A stretch of 36,881 bases of DNA from an uncultured Clostridia bacterium (GTDB lineage Bacteria > Bacillota > Clostridia > Oscillospirales > CAG-272): positions 1 through 36,881 of the forward strand of contig CAMKAU010000012.1 of the NCBI GenBank assembly GCA_946410595.1, given 5' to 3'. Below, one piece after another: positions 6,819 through 13,922 of the stretch. The notes beneath the pieces were generated by a model, which saw nothing but the letters and a program-made list of their open reading frames with translations, was not told the origin of the DNA and ran no database searches. Position 1 is the stretch's first letter. Every line of letters begins with the position of its first letter. The position numbers and the translations under genes were made by a program.

Positions 6819-7448
6819 TTACGCCGCCGTTTCCTCTTTTTTGTCAAACAGGGAGATGAACGCCGCGCCGGCGGCGTTGCCGGCGAGGATCAGAAGGATA
6901 TAAAAGAGCGCCTTTGCCGTATAGCCCGGCACCGCCTCGAACCCCGCCGCGAGATAGAAGATATCGGCGACGCTGTGTTCAAAGCCCGAGAGGATGAAAA
7001 CGGGGATGCAGAAGAGGATGCCGAGCGGCGTTTTCTTCTCCCGGTAGATACTGACGGCGAGATACATGAGGATCCCGCAGAAAAAGGCGCGCGCCAGACT
7101 GTCCGGGACCGACTGCGCCAGCTTTTCTCGCGCAAGGGCGGACGCCGCGGCATAGAACTTTTCCCCGCAGGCGAAGGCGAGCAGCGCGGAGCCGACGGCG
7201 CCGGCAAAGTTCCCCGCCAGACCGAGAAAGAGGACGGAGAGATCTGTCTTCGTGTGGCTTTTGGTGAGATAGCCGACCTTGCCGGTGAAAAGCGAATAGT
7301 CCTTATAGCAAATACAGAGCAGCGCGACGGAAAAGAGAACGGCGCCGACCGTTTTGCTCTCCGCCGCGAGGTAAACGCACCCGCCGATCGAGACGAGCGC
7401 GCCGGCGGCCACGCCGGAAAAAAAGCGGGAGAAAATCCGTTTTGCCAT
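6819..7448 (-). CDS. Formate/nitrite transporter family channel
   Basis: A six-helix membrane protein of the FocA/NirC family that passes formate (or a related small anion) across the membrane. Residues 17-28 ([12 protein letters not shown]), LFTGKVGYL (53-61) and GFEHSVAD (155-162, with the conserved pore histidine H158) are family signatures, and AGNAAGA (189-195) lies in the last helix. At 209 residues it is a compact clostridial form with short termini. The start at 7448 (MAKRIF) is preferred over an upstream in-frame one: it has an AAAGGA site and avoids a low-complexity extension running into the terminator. It is the first gene of the operon with fhs, which points to formate rather than nitrite as substrate. 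Expression is probably gated by the leader terminator at 7502-7531. Confidence 0.92.
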   Translation of the reverse strand: MAKRIFSRFFSGVAAGALVSIGGCVYLAAESKTVGAVLFSVALLCICYKDYSLFTGKVGYLTKSHTKTDLSVLFLGLAGNFAGAVGSALLAFACGEKFYAAASALAREKLAQSVPDSLARAFFCGILMYLAVSIYREKKTPLGILFCIPVFILSGFEHSVADIFYLAAGFEAVPGYTAKALFYILLILAGNAAGAAFISLFDKKEETAA

Positions 7449-7501
7449 GAGCGATCCTTTCTTCTTCCGCGGTCCCGCCGCGGTTTTTCCCCTCTCCGGA
7501 C

Positions 7502-7531
7502 AAAAAAACCCCGCCGGAGACCCGGCAGGGG
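7502..7531 (-). terminator. Intrinsic terminator inside the leader of the formate operon
   Basis: On the minus strand, a GC-rich stem (plus-strand 7522-7531 with 7509-7517, one bulged base) closes on a 4-base loop and is followed by seven U. It lies downstream of the promoter at 7628-7657 but 54 bases before the first gene of the same transcript. It is therefore an attenuator, not an end-of-operon terminator. Confidence 0.85.
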
Positions 7532-7621
7532 GCAAACGCATGATAACCGACGCGGCAGCCGGTATTCCCGTGCGGAAATGCGCGGCTCCTTATCGAACTC
7601 CCGTATCGTCTTTAAGTTGCC
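7531..7621 (-). ncRNA. Structured leader RNA, riboswitch-like, class unassigned
   Basis: The predicted transcript begins near 7621 and folds as nested helices: P1 GGCAAC/GUUUGCC (7621-7616 with 7537-7531, one bulged U), P2 GAUAA/UUAUC (7594-7590 with 7546-7542), P3 AGCCG/CGGCU (7587-7583 with 7561-7557) and an apical hairpin AUUUCC/GGGAAU (7579-7574 with 7569-7564). The apical hairpin has one G-U pair on this strand that would be a C-A mismatch on the other, which supports the minus strand. GACG (7610-7607) could also pair with CGUC in the P3-P2 junction. P1 abuts the terminator. The P3 strand CCGGC could alternatively pair with GCCGG of the terminator, giving an antiterminator. I compared it by memory with ZTP, THF, glycine, SAM, TPP, purine, preQ1 and c-di-GMP motifs and found no match. 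The structure is hand-drawn. Confidence 0.6.
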
Positions 7622-7627
7622 ATTATG

Positions 7628-7657
7628 ATTATAGCATCCCCCCTTTCCCTTTGTCAA
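7628..7657 (-). promoter_or_regulatory. Near-consensus sigma-A promoter of the formate channel-fhs operon
   Basis: On the minus strand TTGACA (plus-strand 7652-7657) and TATAAT (7628-7633) are both perfect hexamers, separated by 18 bases. Initiation would fall at about 7621, exactly at the first base of the leader P1 helix. Such a strong promoter with a downstream attenuator suggests that control is mainly at the RNA level. Confidence 0.85.
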
Positions 7658-7736
7658 GGGGAAAGGCCCCGGAAATCGGAAAACCGGCAAAAAACGCCCC
7701 GTTTTCCGCCGGAAACAGGGCGCGGCGAAAAAGTTC

Positions 7737-7765
7737 TTTACAAAGCGGGACGGGCGCGGTATAAT
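7737..7765 (+). promoter_or_regulatory. Promoter of pepF
   Basis: TTTACA (7737-7742), 17-base spacer, perfect TATAAT (7760-7765), 29 bases before the start codon of pepF. The 7449-7794 gap is thus filled by two divergent promoters, the leader RNA and its terminator. Confidence 0.75.
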
Positions 7766-7794
7766 AAAGGAAACTTGATTGTTCGGGAGGGGCT

Positions 7795-9594
7795 ATGTCG
7801 AACGAAAAGAAAATACCGGCGCGTTCCGAGGTGCCGGAGGAGTTTACCTGGAACCTGAAGGATATTTACGAAAGCGACGACGCGTGGTTTGCCGACTATG
7901 AAGAACTGAAAAAACTGCCGGAGAAGGTCGCCGCCTTTGCGGGGCGCCTCGGCGAGAGCGCGGAAACGCTCCTTGCCTATCTCAAGCTCGACGACGAGAT
8001 CGGTCTTTCCCTTTCCCGCCTGCACGGCTACGCCTCCCGCAAGGGGGACGAGGACGTGGGAAGCGGCTTTTACCAGGATATGCGCGGCAAAGCGACGAGT
8101 CTCTGGATCGCGGTCGGCAGCGCCGGCGCCTTTGCCGTTCCCGAGATCATGGCGATCCCCGACGAAACGCTGGACCGCTGGTACGGAGAGGAAAAGGAAC
8201 TGGGCGTTTACCGCCGCAGTCTTTACCAGATCCGCCGCCGCAAGGCGCATATCCTCTCCCCCGAGTGCGAAGCGCTGCTCGCCGCCTCCGGCGAGATGGC
8301 GGAAGCGCCGGAGGAGATCTCCTCCGTCTTTGAAAACGCCGATCTGAAGTACCCCGCCGTTTCCGACGCGAAGGGGGAAAAACACGAGCTGACCGGCGGA
8401 ACGCTGGTGCCGCTCCTTGAGAGCAGCGACCGCGTCCTGCGCAAAAACACCTTTGAGACCTTCTATACCCGCCTCGGCGAGTTCCGCAACACCGCCGCGG
8501 CGACGCTGAACGCCCAGTTCAGGCAGCTGCGCTTCTACGCGAACGCCCGCAAATACGAAAACACCCTCGCCGCCTCCCTCGACCGCACCGAGGTCCCGGT
8601 CGAGGTCTATCACAACCTGATCGCCGCGGTCCACGCAAATCTCGACAAAATGTACCGCTACGTTTCCCTGCGCAAGCGGATGCTCGGGGTCGACGAACTG
8701 CACATGTACGACGTTTATACCCCCATCGTGGCGGACAGCGCCGAAAAGATCCCCTACGAAAAAGCGAAGGAAACGGTCCTCTCCGCCCTCTCCGTTCTCG
8801 GCGACGACTATACCGCGATGCTGCGCGAGGGCTTTGAAAACCGCTGGATCGACGTCTACGAAAACGTCGGCAAGCGCAGCGGCGCCTACTCCTCGATGGG
8901 CCGCCCGCACCCCTACGTTCTCCTCAACCATCACGACAACCTCGACAGTCAGTTCACGCTGGCGCACGAGATGGGCCACGCCCTGCACAGCTATCTCAGC
9001 TGCAAGAACCAGCCGGTCTCTACCTCCGAGTACGTGATCTTCGTGGCGGAGGTCGCCTCCACCTGCAACGAAGTGCTCCTGATGCGCCGCCTCCTCGCCG
9101 AAACGACCGACAAAAAGCAGCGCGCCTATCTGATCAATCACTTCCTTGACCAGTTCAAGGGGACGATCTACCGGCAGACCATGTTCGCGGAGTTCGAGTT
9201 GGAGATGGGCCGGATGGCGGAAAACGGCGAAACGCTTACGGCGGACGCCCTCTGCGAAAAGTACCACGCCCTCAACAAGCTCTACTTCGGCCCCGATATG
9301 GTCTCCGACGACGGGATCGCCCTGGAGTGGGCGCGGATCCCGCACTTCTACTACGATTACTACGTTTTCCAGTACGCGACCGGCTTTTCCGCCGCCGTGG
9401 CGATCGCCAACCGCATCCTGCGGGAAGGCGCGCCCGCCGTGGCGGACTACAAGCGCTTCCTCTCCGGCGGCAGCAGCGCAGACCCGATCTCGCTTCTGAA
9501 GATCGCCGGCGTGGATATGAGCACGCCCGACCCGGTCAATTCCGCTCTCGCCCTCTTCGGCGAGCTGCTGGATGAAATGGAAACCCTTTTGTAA
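7795..9594 (+). CDS. pepF: Oligoendopeptidase F (M3B zinc metallopeptidase)
   Basis: A cytoplasmic zinc endopeptidase that trims short peptides. The 599 residues match the family length. The start MSNEKKIPARSEVPEEFTWN is followed by the family's LKDIYESDDAWFADY segment. The zinc site is HEMGH at 391-395, with the third ligand E419 in the following helix (FVAEVASTCNE), and the catalytic-core end YYDYYVFQYATGFSAA is present. The start ATG at 7795 has a GGGAGGGGC site. The gene has its own promoter and is followed 27 bases later by a rubredoxin gene in the same direction, without a terminator between, so they are likely co-transcribed. There is no signal peptide, so the enzyme acts inside the cell, probably in peptide recycling. 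Confidence 0.96.
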   Translation: MSNEKKIPARSEVPEEFTWNLKDIYESDDAWFADYEELKKLPEKVAAFAGRLGESAETLLAYLKLDDEIGLSLSRLHGYASRKGDEDVGSGFYQDMRGKATSLWIAVGSAGAFAVPEIMAIPDETLDRWYGEEKELGVYRRSLYQIRRRKAHILSPECEALLAASGEMAEAPEEISSVFENADLKYPAVSDAKGEKHELTGGTLVPLLESSDRVLRKNTFETFYTRLGEFRNTAAATLNAQFRQLRFYANARKYENTLAASLDRTEVPVEVYHNLIAAVHANLDKMYRYVSLRKRMLGVDELHMYDVYTPIVADSAEKIPYEKAKETVLSALSVLGDDYTAMLREGFENRWIDVYENVGKRSGAYSSMGRPHPYVLLNHHDNLDSQFTLAHEMGHALHSYLSCKNQPVSTSEYVIFVAEVASTCNEVLLMRRLLAETTDKKQRAYLINHFLDQFKGTIYRQTMFAEFELEMGRMAENGETLTADALCEKYHALNKLYFGPDMVSDDGIALEWARIPHFYYDYYVFQYATGFSAAVAIANRILREGAPAVADYKRFLSGGSSADPISLLKIAGVDMSTPDPVNSALALFGELLDEMETLL

Positions 9595-9621
9595 CGATAA
9601 AAACCGAGAAAGGAGAAAAAA

Positions 9622-9777
9622 GTGAAATACGTATGCTCCGCCTGCGGCTGGACCTACGACGAGGCGCTCGGCGATCCCGATAACGGCATCGCCCCCGGCA
9701 CCAAGTTCGAGGATCTGCCCGCCGATTTCAGCTGCCCCTGCTGCGGCGTTGACAAGTCGATGTTTGAAAAGGCGTAA
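9622..9777 (+). CDS. Rubredoxin
   Basis: A 51-residue iron protein with a GTG start, too short for most gene tracks. It reads (M)[17 protein letters not shown], then [20 protein letters not shown]. The two CxxCG pairs (C5/C8 and C38/C41) bind one Fe, and GWTYD, GIAPGT and FEDLP are family hallmarks. The AAAGGAGAAAAA site precedes GTG by about 6 bases. Rubredoxin is a one-electron carrier that in anaerobes feeds rubrerythrin, superoxide reductase or flavodiiron proteins; no such partner lies in the window. It sits between pepF and a convergent thioredoxin operon, so it adds to a local cluster of redox functions but is not in that operon. Confidence 0.95.
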   Translation: MKYVCSACGWTYDEALGDPDNGIAPGTKFEDLPADFSCPCCGVDKSMFEKA

Positions 9778-9783
9778 AACGGA

Positions 9784-9813
9784 AAGAGGACCGCGTGAGC
9801 GGTCCTCTTCTCT
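9784..9813. terminator. Terminator between rubredoxin and the convergent redox operon
   Basis: A perfect 11-bp stem, AAGAGGACCGC/GCGGTCCTCTT (9784-9794 with 9799-9809), with a GTGA loop. The plus-strand tail is CTCTTTATT, a weak U-run. It lies between two converging stops. Confidence 0.7.
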
Positions 9814-10275
9814 TTATTCTTCCTCCGGTTCGGGGAGGTTTGCAAGGATCTTGCGGAGCAGCGCGTGAAGCGTTCCCGCTTCCTCGGGGGAAAGACCGAG
9901 GCAGGCCGCGACCTTCTCCGGGATACAGGCGGCGCTCTCCTTCAGCTTCTCGCCCTTTTCGGTCAGAGAAACGTCAAGACACCGCTCGTCCCGTTTGTCG
10001 CGGACGCGGGTGAGATACCCTTTCTGCTCCAGTTTTTTCAGCAGAGGGGTAAGGGTCCCCGAGTCGAGCGTGAGGATCCTGCCGAGATCCCGCACGTTGA
10101 TCTCCCGCCGTTCCCAGAGGACCATCATCGCAAGATACTGCGTATAGGTGAGGTCGATTTCGTCCAGATGCGGCTTGTATTTTCTGACGATTTCCTTTGC
10201 GCAGACGTAAAGGGGAAAGCAAAGCTGACAGTCAAGCCGGAGGGAGTCGAACCCGGTCGTCTGTTCCTTCATCAT
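9814..10275 (-). CDS. MarR/OhrR-type redox-sensing regulator
   Basis: A 153-residue winged-helix regulator. The N-terminal segment LDCQLCFPLY (14-23) matches the OhrR signature in which the cysteine of QLCF senses peroxide (C19 here, with an extra C16). The DNA-binding part is LTYTQYLAMMVLWE, then VRDLGRILTLDSGTLTPLLK (recognition helix) and the wing RVRDKRDERCLDVSLT. A second DER-adjacent cysteine (DERCLDV) is present in the wing. The gene overlaps the trxA stop (start at 10275, trxA stop 10272-10274), so it is translationally coupled as the last gene of trxB-trxA-regulator. An inverted repeat over the promoter at 11518-11546 is the probable binding site, giving an autoregulated oxidant-inducible operon. 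The sensing role is inferred from the family. Confidence 0.88.
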   Translation of the reverse strand: MMKEQTTGFDSLRLDCQLCFPLYVCAKEIVRKYKPHLDEIDLTYTQYLAMMVLWERREINVRDLGRILTLDSGTLTPLLKKLEQKGYLTRVRDKRDERCLDVSLTEKGEKLKESAACIPEKVAACLGLSPEEAGTLHALLRKILANLPEPEEE

Positions 10276-10586
10276 CCGAGCTTCGACTCGATAAAGGCCT
10301 TCATATCCGCCTTCGGGCGAAATCCGACGGAGCTGCCGACCAGCTGCCCGTCCTTAAACACGAGGACGGCGGGAATGCTGTAAATATTGTACTTGCCCGC
10401 GAGCTGCGGGTTTTCGTCCGTGTCCGCGTTGTAAAAATCGACTTTTCCCTTCAACTCCTCCGAGAGCTCCTCCATCACCGGCGCCAGCATCCGGCAGGGG
10501 CCGCACCAGGTCGCGGAAAAGTCCACGACGGCGGCTTTTGCCTCCAGGGCTTTCTCCATCTTTTCGTTTTCGATCTTCGTTACCAT
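10272..10586 (-). CDS. trxA: Thioredoxin
   Basis: A 104-residue dithiol carrier. The active site WCGPC lies after the strand AVVDFSAT, with the conserved cis-proline segment YSIPAVLVFKDG and the C-terminal helix ADMKAFIES. It lacks any signal peptide, so it works in the cytoplasm, reducing ribonucleotide reductase, peroxiredoxins and other proteins. It starts 22 bases after the trxB stop with a good AAAAGGAGAAAACG site, and its stop overlaps the MarR-type regulator. The natural reductant is the TrxB-like protein encoded just upstream. Confidence 0.96.
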   Translation of the reverse strand: MVTKIENEKMEKALEAKAAVVDFSATWCGPCRMLAPVMEELSEELKGKVDFYNADTDENPQLAGKYNIYSIPAVLVFKDGQLVGSSVGFRPKADMKAFIESKLG

Positions 10587-10608
10587 TTTCGTTTTCTCCT
10601 TTTCTTTT

Positions 10609-11466
10609 TTATCGCTTGCTCAGATATTCCACAGCGGAGAGGGCGGCCGTGTTGCCCTGTCCCGCCGCTTTGACGTATTGATACGGTCGGCCAGCCGCGT
10701 CGCCGCAGGCGAAAAGCCCGGGGAGGTTGGTGCGCATCGAGAGATCGACGGCGACGCGCTCGCCCTCCGTTGCGAGCCCGGGGACGAGCCGCTCCGGCAG
10801 GACCGCGTCCCGCAGAACGAAGATCCCGTCCGCCTCTCGCGCGCCGGCGTCGGTGAGCACGGCGTTCGCCTTCCCCTCTCCCGCGATCGCGCGCGGCAGC
10901 TCGCGGATCACCTCGATATTCTCCGCCCGGGGGATCGGCGCCCGGCCGACCGGGAAATACAGGACGCGCGCGCAGAGGGTTGCGAGAAACTCCGCTTCCT
11001 TCGCCGCTTCCGCGCAGTAGGCGAGAACGGCGGCGGTTTTGCCGCGGTAGAGCCGCCCGTCGCAGGTGGCGCAATAGCTGACCCCGCGGCCGAGGAACTC
11101 CTCCTCGCCGGGCAGCGGCTTTCCCTGCGCCACGCCGCAGGCAAGGATCACGGCGCTCGCTTCGTAGGTCGTTTCCCCCGCCTGGATCCCGAACCAGTCC
11201 CCCATCGCGTAAACCGCGCCGACGCGCCCGTCGGTGATCCGGATCCCGAGCGAGTCGAGATGCGCGGAGAGCGCGCGGGCAAAGTCCGCGCCGCTGATCG
11301 CGGGCAGGCCGGGATAGTTTTCGATCTTCTCGGCGCGGGAGAGCTTTTCGCTCAGCGCGGCGGGGCCGAGAAGCAGGATCGTTTTTCCGCGGACGGCGGC
11401 GGTGATCGCGGCGGAAATCCCCGCCGGGCCGGTGCCGATGATCGCGATATCGTAACGCTGCGGCAT
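10609..11466 (-). CDS. trxB: Thioredoxin reductase-like flavoprotein lacking the NADPH motifs
   Basis: A 285-residue flavoprotein that should reduce the neighbouring thioredoxin. The FAD-binding GTGPAG is at 11-16, the redox pair CATC at 132-135, and the C-terminal FAD motif GLFACGDAAG at 250-259, followed by the usual QYVKAAGQGNTAA. The middle domain is unusual: where NADPH-type enzymes have GGGDSA and HRR motifs, this one has VLAYCAEAAKEA (146-157) and LYFPVGRAP (169-177). Loss of both is the hallmark of the clostridial ferredoxin/flavin-type thioredoxin reductases, so the electron donor is probably not NADPH. The start at 11466 is chosen over an upstream in-frame ATG because of a GGGAGGATAAG site and family alignment. 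It is the first gene of trxB-trxA-regulator. Confidence 0.92.
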   Translation of the reverse strand: MPQRYDIAIIGTGPAGISAAITAAVRGKTILLLGPAALSEKLSRAEKIENYPGLPAISGADFARALSAHLDSLGIRITDGRVGAVYAMGDWFGIQAGETTYEASAVILACGVAQGKPLPGEEEFLGRGVSYCATCDGRLYRGKTAAVLAYCAEAAKEAEFLATLCARVLYFPVGRAPIPRAENIEVIRELPRAIAGEGKANAVLTDAGAREADGIFVLRDAVLPERLVPGLATEGERVAVDLSMRTNLPGLFACGDAAGRPYQYVKAAGQGNTAALSAVEYLSKR

Positions 11467-11478
11467 CTTATCCTCCCC

Positions 11479-11498
11479 GCGGCCGCTCCGGCGGCCGC
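11479..11498. repeat. Perfect GC-only hairpin in the trxB leader
   Basis: GCGGCCGC-TCCG-GCGGCCGC: two 8-bp self-complementary arms with a 4-base loop, 12 bases before the trxB start. On the plus strand it is followed by TCTTTTTG and could act as an antisense-direction terminator. On the minus strand it could mask or set off the ribosome-binding site. Confidence 0.5.
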
Positions 11499-11510
11499 TC
11501 TTTTTGTTTG

Positions 11511-11529
11511 CAATTGTATTGTACACAAT
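11511..11529. promoter_or_regulatory. Operator-like inverted repeats over the trxB -10 box
   Basis: ATTGT-AC-ACAAT (11518-11529), overlapping a near-palindrome CAATTGTATTG (11511-11521). AT-rich ACAAT/ATTGT half-sites recall OhrR/MarR operators, and they cover the -10 box. The last gene of this operon is a MarR/OhrR-type protein. Binding is inferred. Confidence 0.5.
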
Positions 11530-11546
11530 CTATTTCGGTTTGTCAA
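11518..11546 (-). promoter_or_regulatory. Promoter of the trxB-trxA-regulator operon
   Basis: On the minus strand TTGACA (plus-strand 11541-11546), 17-base spacer, TACAAT (11518-11523). It stands about 52 bases before the trxB start. Confidence 0.8.
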
Positions 11547-11636
11547 GCGTTTTCCGCCGTTTTTTCCGCAAAAGGAAGGATTCCCTCCTCCGCGCGGAAA
11601 AATTCGTCCGGGAAAGGGTTTTTGGCGGCGCCGCCC

Positions 11637-11666
11637 TTGACTTTTGCTTTTGTTTTATACTATAAT
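11637..11666 (+). promoter_or_regulatory. Promoter of the yicC-remA-gmk run
   Basis: TTGACT (11637-11642), 18-base spacer, perfect TATAAT (11661-11666). It precedes the yicC start by about 48 bases and is the only clear promoter found for the long plus-strand housekeeping run. Confidence 0.75.
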
Positions 11667-11714
11667 ATACTGAATAAATATTTTATGGGCTGTTACAGCC
11701 CGACGGAGACGGAT

Positions 11715-12605
11715 ATGATCAACAGCATGACCGCCTTCGGGCGCGCCGTGACGCGCACCGAGGAGACGGAGATCACCGTGGAGATCCGGTCGGTAAACAA
11801 CCGCTACCTGGATCTGACGGTAAAACTGCCGAGGACCTTTTCCTTCCTTGAGGACCGGGTCAAGGCGTATCTGACGGGGCGCGGCCTCTCCCGCGGAAAG
11901 GTGGACGCCTATATCGGGATCGAGATGCTCTCGGAGGTCGGCGGCGGGAAGGTCACGGTGGATACGGAATACGCCCGCGCCTATCTCGGCGCCCTGCGGG
12001 AGCTGGGCGAGACCTTCGGCCTGAAGGACGATCTCTCCCTGATGCGGGTGGCGGCGAACAAGGACCTCTTCCGCATCGAACGCTCCGAACGCGACCCGGA
12101 AAAAGACTGGGAAACGCTCCTCCCCACGCTGGAGAAAGCGGCGGACGCGTTCTTTGCCGCGCGGGCGGCGGAGGGCGAGCGGATCGAGCGCGACATCACG
12201 GCGAAGGTCGAGGGGATCCGGGCGCTGACCCCGCAGATCGCCGCCCTCTCGGACGAAGACGTAAAGGCGCGGCGCGACAAGCTCTCCGAGCGGATCCGCA
12301 AGCTGCTCGGCGAGGAGGGGATCGTGCCGGACGAGAGCCGGCTTCTGACCGAGTGCGCCCTTTTTGCGGACAAGATCGCCATCGACGAGGAGGTGGTGCG
12401 GCTCGGCAGCCATTTCGAGGCGTTTTACACCATTCTCGGCGAGCGGGAGCCCGCCGGCAGAAAGCTCGACTTTCTTTTGCAGGAAATGAACCGCGAGGCC
12501 AACACCATCGGCTCCAAGTGCTCCAATCTGGCGATCTCCCACACCGTCGTCCGGATCAAGAGCGAACTGGAAAAGATACGCGAACAGATCCAGAACGTCG
12601 AATAA
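11715..12605 (+). CDS. yicC: YicC-family endoribonuclease-like protein
   Basis: A 296-residue conserved protein of the YicC/YloC family; Escherichia coli YicC has been linked to RNA decay. The start [11 protein letters not shown] matches the family's MIxSMTGFGR, followed by [19 protein letters not shown] and, at the end, [20 protein letters not shown], which is the most conserved signature. The C-terminal helix reads [18 protein letters not shown]-like. The start at 11715 is fixed by family alignment; longer in-frame starts would run into the promoter. It is followed 13 bases later by remA, the normal Firmicutes order yicC-remA-gmk-rpoZ. Confidence 0.94.
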   Translation: MINSMTAFGRAVTRTEETEITVEIRSVNNRYLDLTVKLPRTFSFLEDRVKAYLTGRGLSRGKVDAYIGIEMLSEVGGGKVTVDTEYARAYLGALRELGETFGLKDDLSLMRVAANKDLFRIERSERDPEKDWETLLPTLEKAADAFFAARAAEGERIERDITAKVEGIRALTPQIAALSDEDVKARRDKLSERIRKLLGEEGIVPDESRLLTECALFADKIAIDEEVVRLGSHFEAFYTILGEREPAGRKLDFLLQEMNREANTIGSKCSNLAISHTVVRIKSELEKIREQIQNVE

Positions 12606-12618
12606 GAAAGAGGTTGTT

Positions 12619-12885
12619 ATGAAATTCATCAACATCGGCTACGGCAACGTCGTGGCCTCCGACCGGGTGATCACGATCGTCAGTCCGGACAGCGCGCCCA
12701 TCAAACGACTGGTGCAGGACGCGCGGGACGCGGGACGGGTGATCGACGTAACCTGCGGCAGGCGCACCCGTTCCGTGATCATCACGGACAGCGAGCACGT
12801 CATCCTCTCCTCCACCCAGCCGGAGACGATCTCCTGGCGCCTGAACGGCAAGCAGTCCGACGAGGAGGAAGAGGACGATGAGTGA
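12619..12885 (+). CDS. remA: Extracellular matrix regulator RemA-like protein (DUF370)
   Basis: An 88-residue DNA-binding protein. The whole length matches the RemA family: [20 protein letters not shown] at the start, [28 protein letters not shown] and [11 protein letters not shown]. The last 12 residues are an acidic tail. In Bacillus subtilis RemA activates matrix and osmoprotection genes by binding repeated upstream sites as an oligomeric ring; the role in clostridia is less clear. It has an AAAGAGGTTGTT site, lies between yicC and gmk and overlaps gmk by 8 bases. Confidence 0.95.
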   Translation: MKFINIGYGNVVASDRVITIVSPDSAPIKRLVQDARDAGRVIDVTCGRRTRSVIITDSEHVILSSTQPETISWRLNGKQSDEEEEDDE

Positions 12886-13513
12886 GGAAAGCTTTCTCGG
12901 AAAGCGGAAGGGGCTTCTCTTCGTGGTTTCCGGCCCCGCCGGCAGCGGCAAGGGGACGGTAATGCAGCTTCTGATGCAGGATCCCGGCGCGTTTGCCCTT
13001 TCCGTTTCCGCCACGACCCGCCGGCCGGGAAAAAACGAGGTGGACGGGCGCGAATACTTCTTCGTTTCCCGCGAAAAGTTTGAAGAGATGATCGCGGGCG
13101 GCGAGCTGCTCGAATATACCGATTATCTCGGCAACTACTACGGCACGCCCCGCGCGCCGGCGGAAGCGGTCCTCGGGACCGGGCGCCATCTTCTGCTTGA
13201 GATCGACGTCAACGGCGGCAAGCAGATCAAAAAGGCGTTCCCCGAGGCGGTGCTGGTGATGATCGTTCCGCCGGGAGCGAAGGAGCAGGAATACCGCCTG
13301 CGTTCCCGCGCCCGCGACAGCGAGGAGTCGATCCTGCGGCGGCTGGAAAAAGCCAGAACGGAGCTTGACTCTCTCGGCGATTACGATTACGTGATCGTCA
13401 ACGAAACCGGCAAAATGGAAGAAACGGCCGACCTTTTCCGCGCGATCGTCGCGGCGGAAACGGCGTCCGTACGCCGCAATCCCGACCTTGTCAGGCGCTA
13501 CTTCGCCGACTGA
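12878..13513 (+). CDS. gmk: Guanylate kinase
   Basis: Phosphorylates GMP (and dGMP) to GDP with ATP, feeding GTP and (p)ppGpp synthesis. In the 211 residues the phosphate loop GPAGSGKGT is at 19-27. [20 protein letters not shown], the GMP-binding region, follows, then [13 protein letters not shown] and the lid region with [17 protein letters not shown]. The length is normal. The start overlaps the end of remA, indicating coupling, and rpoZ follows after 70 bases. The intergenic 13514-13583 stretch holds only a weak CCCC-GAAC-GGGG hairpin and the rpoZ ribosome-binding site. Confidence 0.97.
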   Translation: MSEESFLGKRKGLLFVVSGPAGSGKGTVMQLLMQDPGAFALSVSATTRRPGKNEVDGREYFFVSREKFEEMIAGGELLEYTDYLGNYYGTPRAPAEAVLGTGRHLLLEIDVNGGKQIKKAFPEAVLVMIVPPGAKEQEYRLRSRARDSEESILRRLEKARTELDSLGDYDYVIVNETGKMEETADLFRAIVAAETASVRRNPDLVRRYFAD

Positions 13514-13583
13514 GGCGACCCTCCCCGCCCCCGAACGGGGCAAAACCATCCCGATACAACTCATTTTTTAAGGAGAAATAACC

Positions 13584-13871
13584 ATGATCAAGCCCTCCAT
13601 CGAAGATCTCACCAAAGGAAAGTTCAACCGTTACGAGCTGGTGCTCGGCACGGCGAAGCTCGCCCGCGTCCTGACCGACGACTACACCGAGCGCCGCGAG
13701 GAAGCGGAAAAGATGATCGCCAACAAGGAAACCGACAAGACCATCGCCGCGATGCTCAAGCTCGACGCCGAAGACGAAAAGGCCGTTAAAGCGGCGATCA
13801 ACCGTCTTGACAACGGAGAGTACGAACTGGTCCGCGACGGAGAAACCGCAGAAGCAAACGGCGAAGAATAA
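13584..13871 (+). CDS. rpoZ: DNA-directed RNA polymerase subunit omega
   Basis: A 95-residue assembly subunit of RNA polymerase. MIKPSIEDLTKGKFNRYELV begins the conserved helical core, VLGTAKLARVLTDD is the beta-prime-contacting part, and KAVKAAINRLDNGEYEL follows. The final residues are an acidic, Glu/Asn-rich tail. The AAGGAGAAATAACC site fits the ATG at 13584. The position directly after gmk is the standard arrangement. The usual next gene of this cluster, coaBC, is absent here, and priA starts 51 bases downstream. Confidence 0.93.
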   Translation: MIKPSIEDLTKGKFNRYELVLGTAKLARVLTDDYTERREEAEKMIANKETDKTIAAMLKLDAEDEKAVKAAINRLDNGEYELVRDGETAEANGEE

Positions 13872-13922
13872 GAAAAAAACCGACCCGGAACGCGAAGGCA
13901 AAGCAAAAAAGGAGGGGACACG

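Noticed and set aside
4964-6859. A long open frame (about 630 codons) on the plus strand opposite fhs
   Set aside because: Its translation is low-complexity, rich in Arg, Glu, Asp and Gly, with no start site or family. It is the complement of a GC-rich conserved gene whose own frame is certain.
7531-7621. ZTP (pfl), THF or c-di-GMP riboswitch upstream of the formate channel
   Set aside because: ZTP was expected from the gene context, but its conserved CCGCCUGGGC end is absent. The THF core and the c-di-GMP-I conserved blocks are also not seen. I kept it as unassigned instead of forcing a class.
10609-11526. Frameshift or decay explaining the missing NADPH motifs in trxB
   Set aside because: The frame is continuous, both flanks of the altered loop align, and the loss of both motifs together is a known natural variant.
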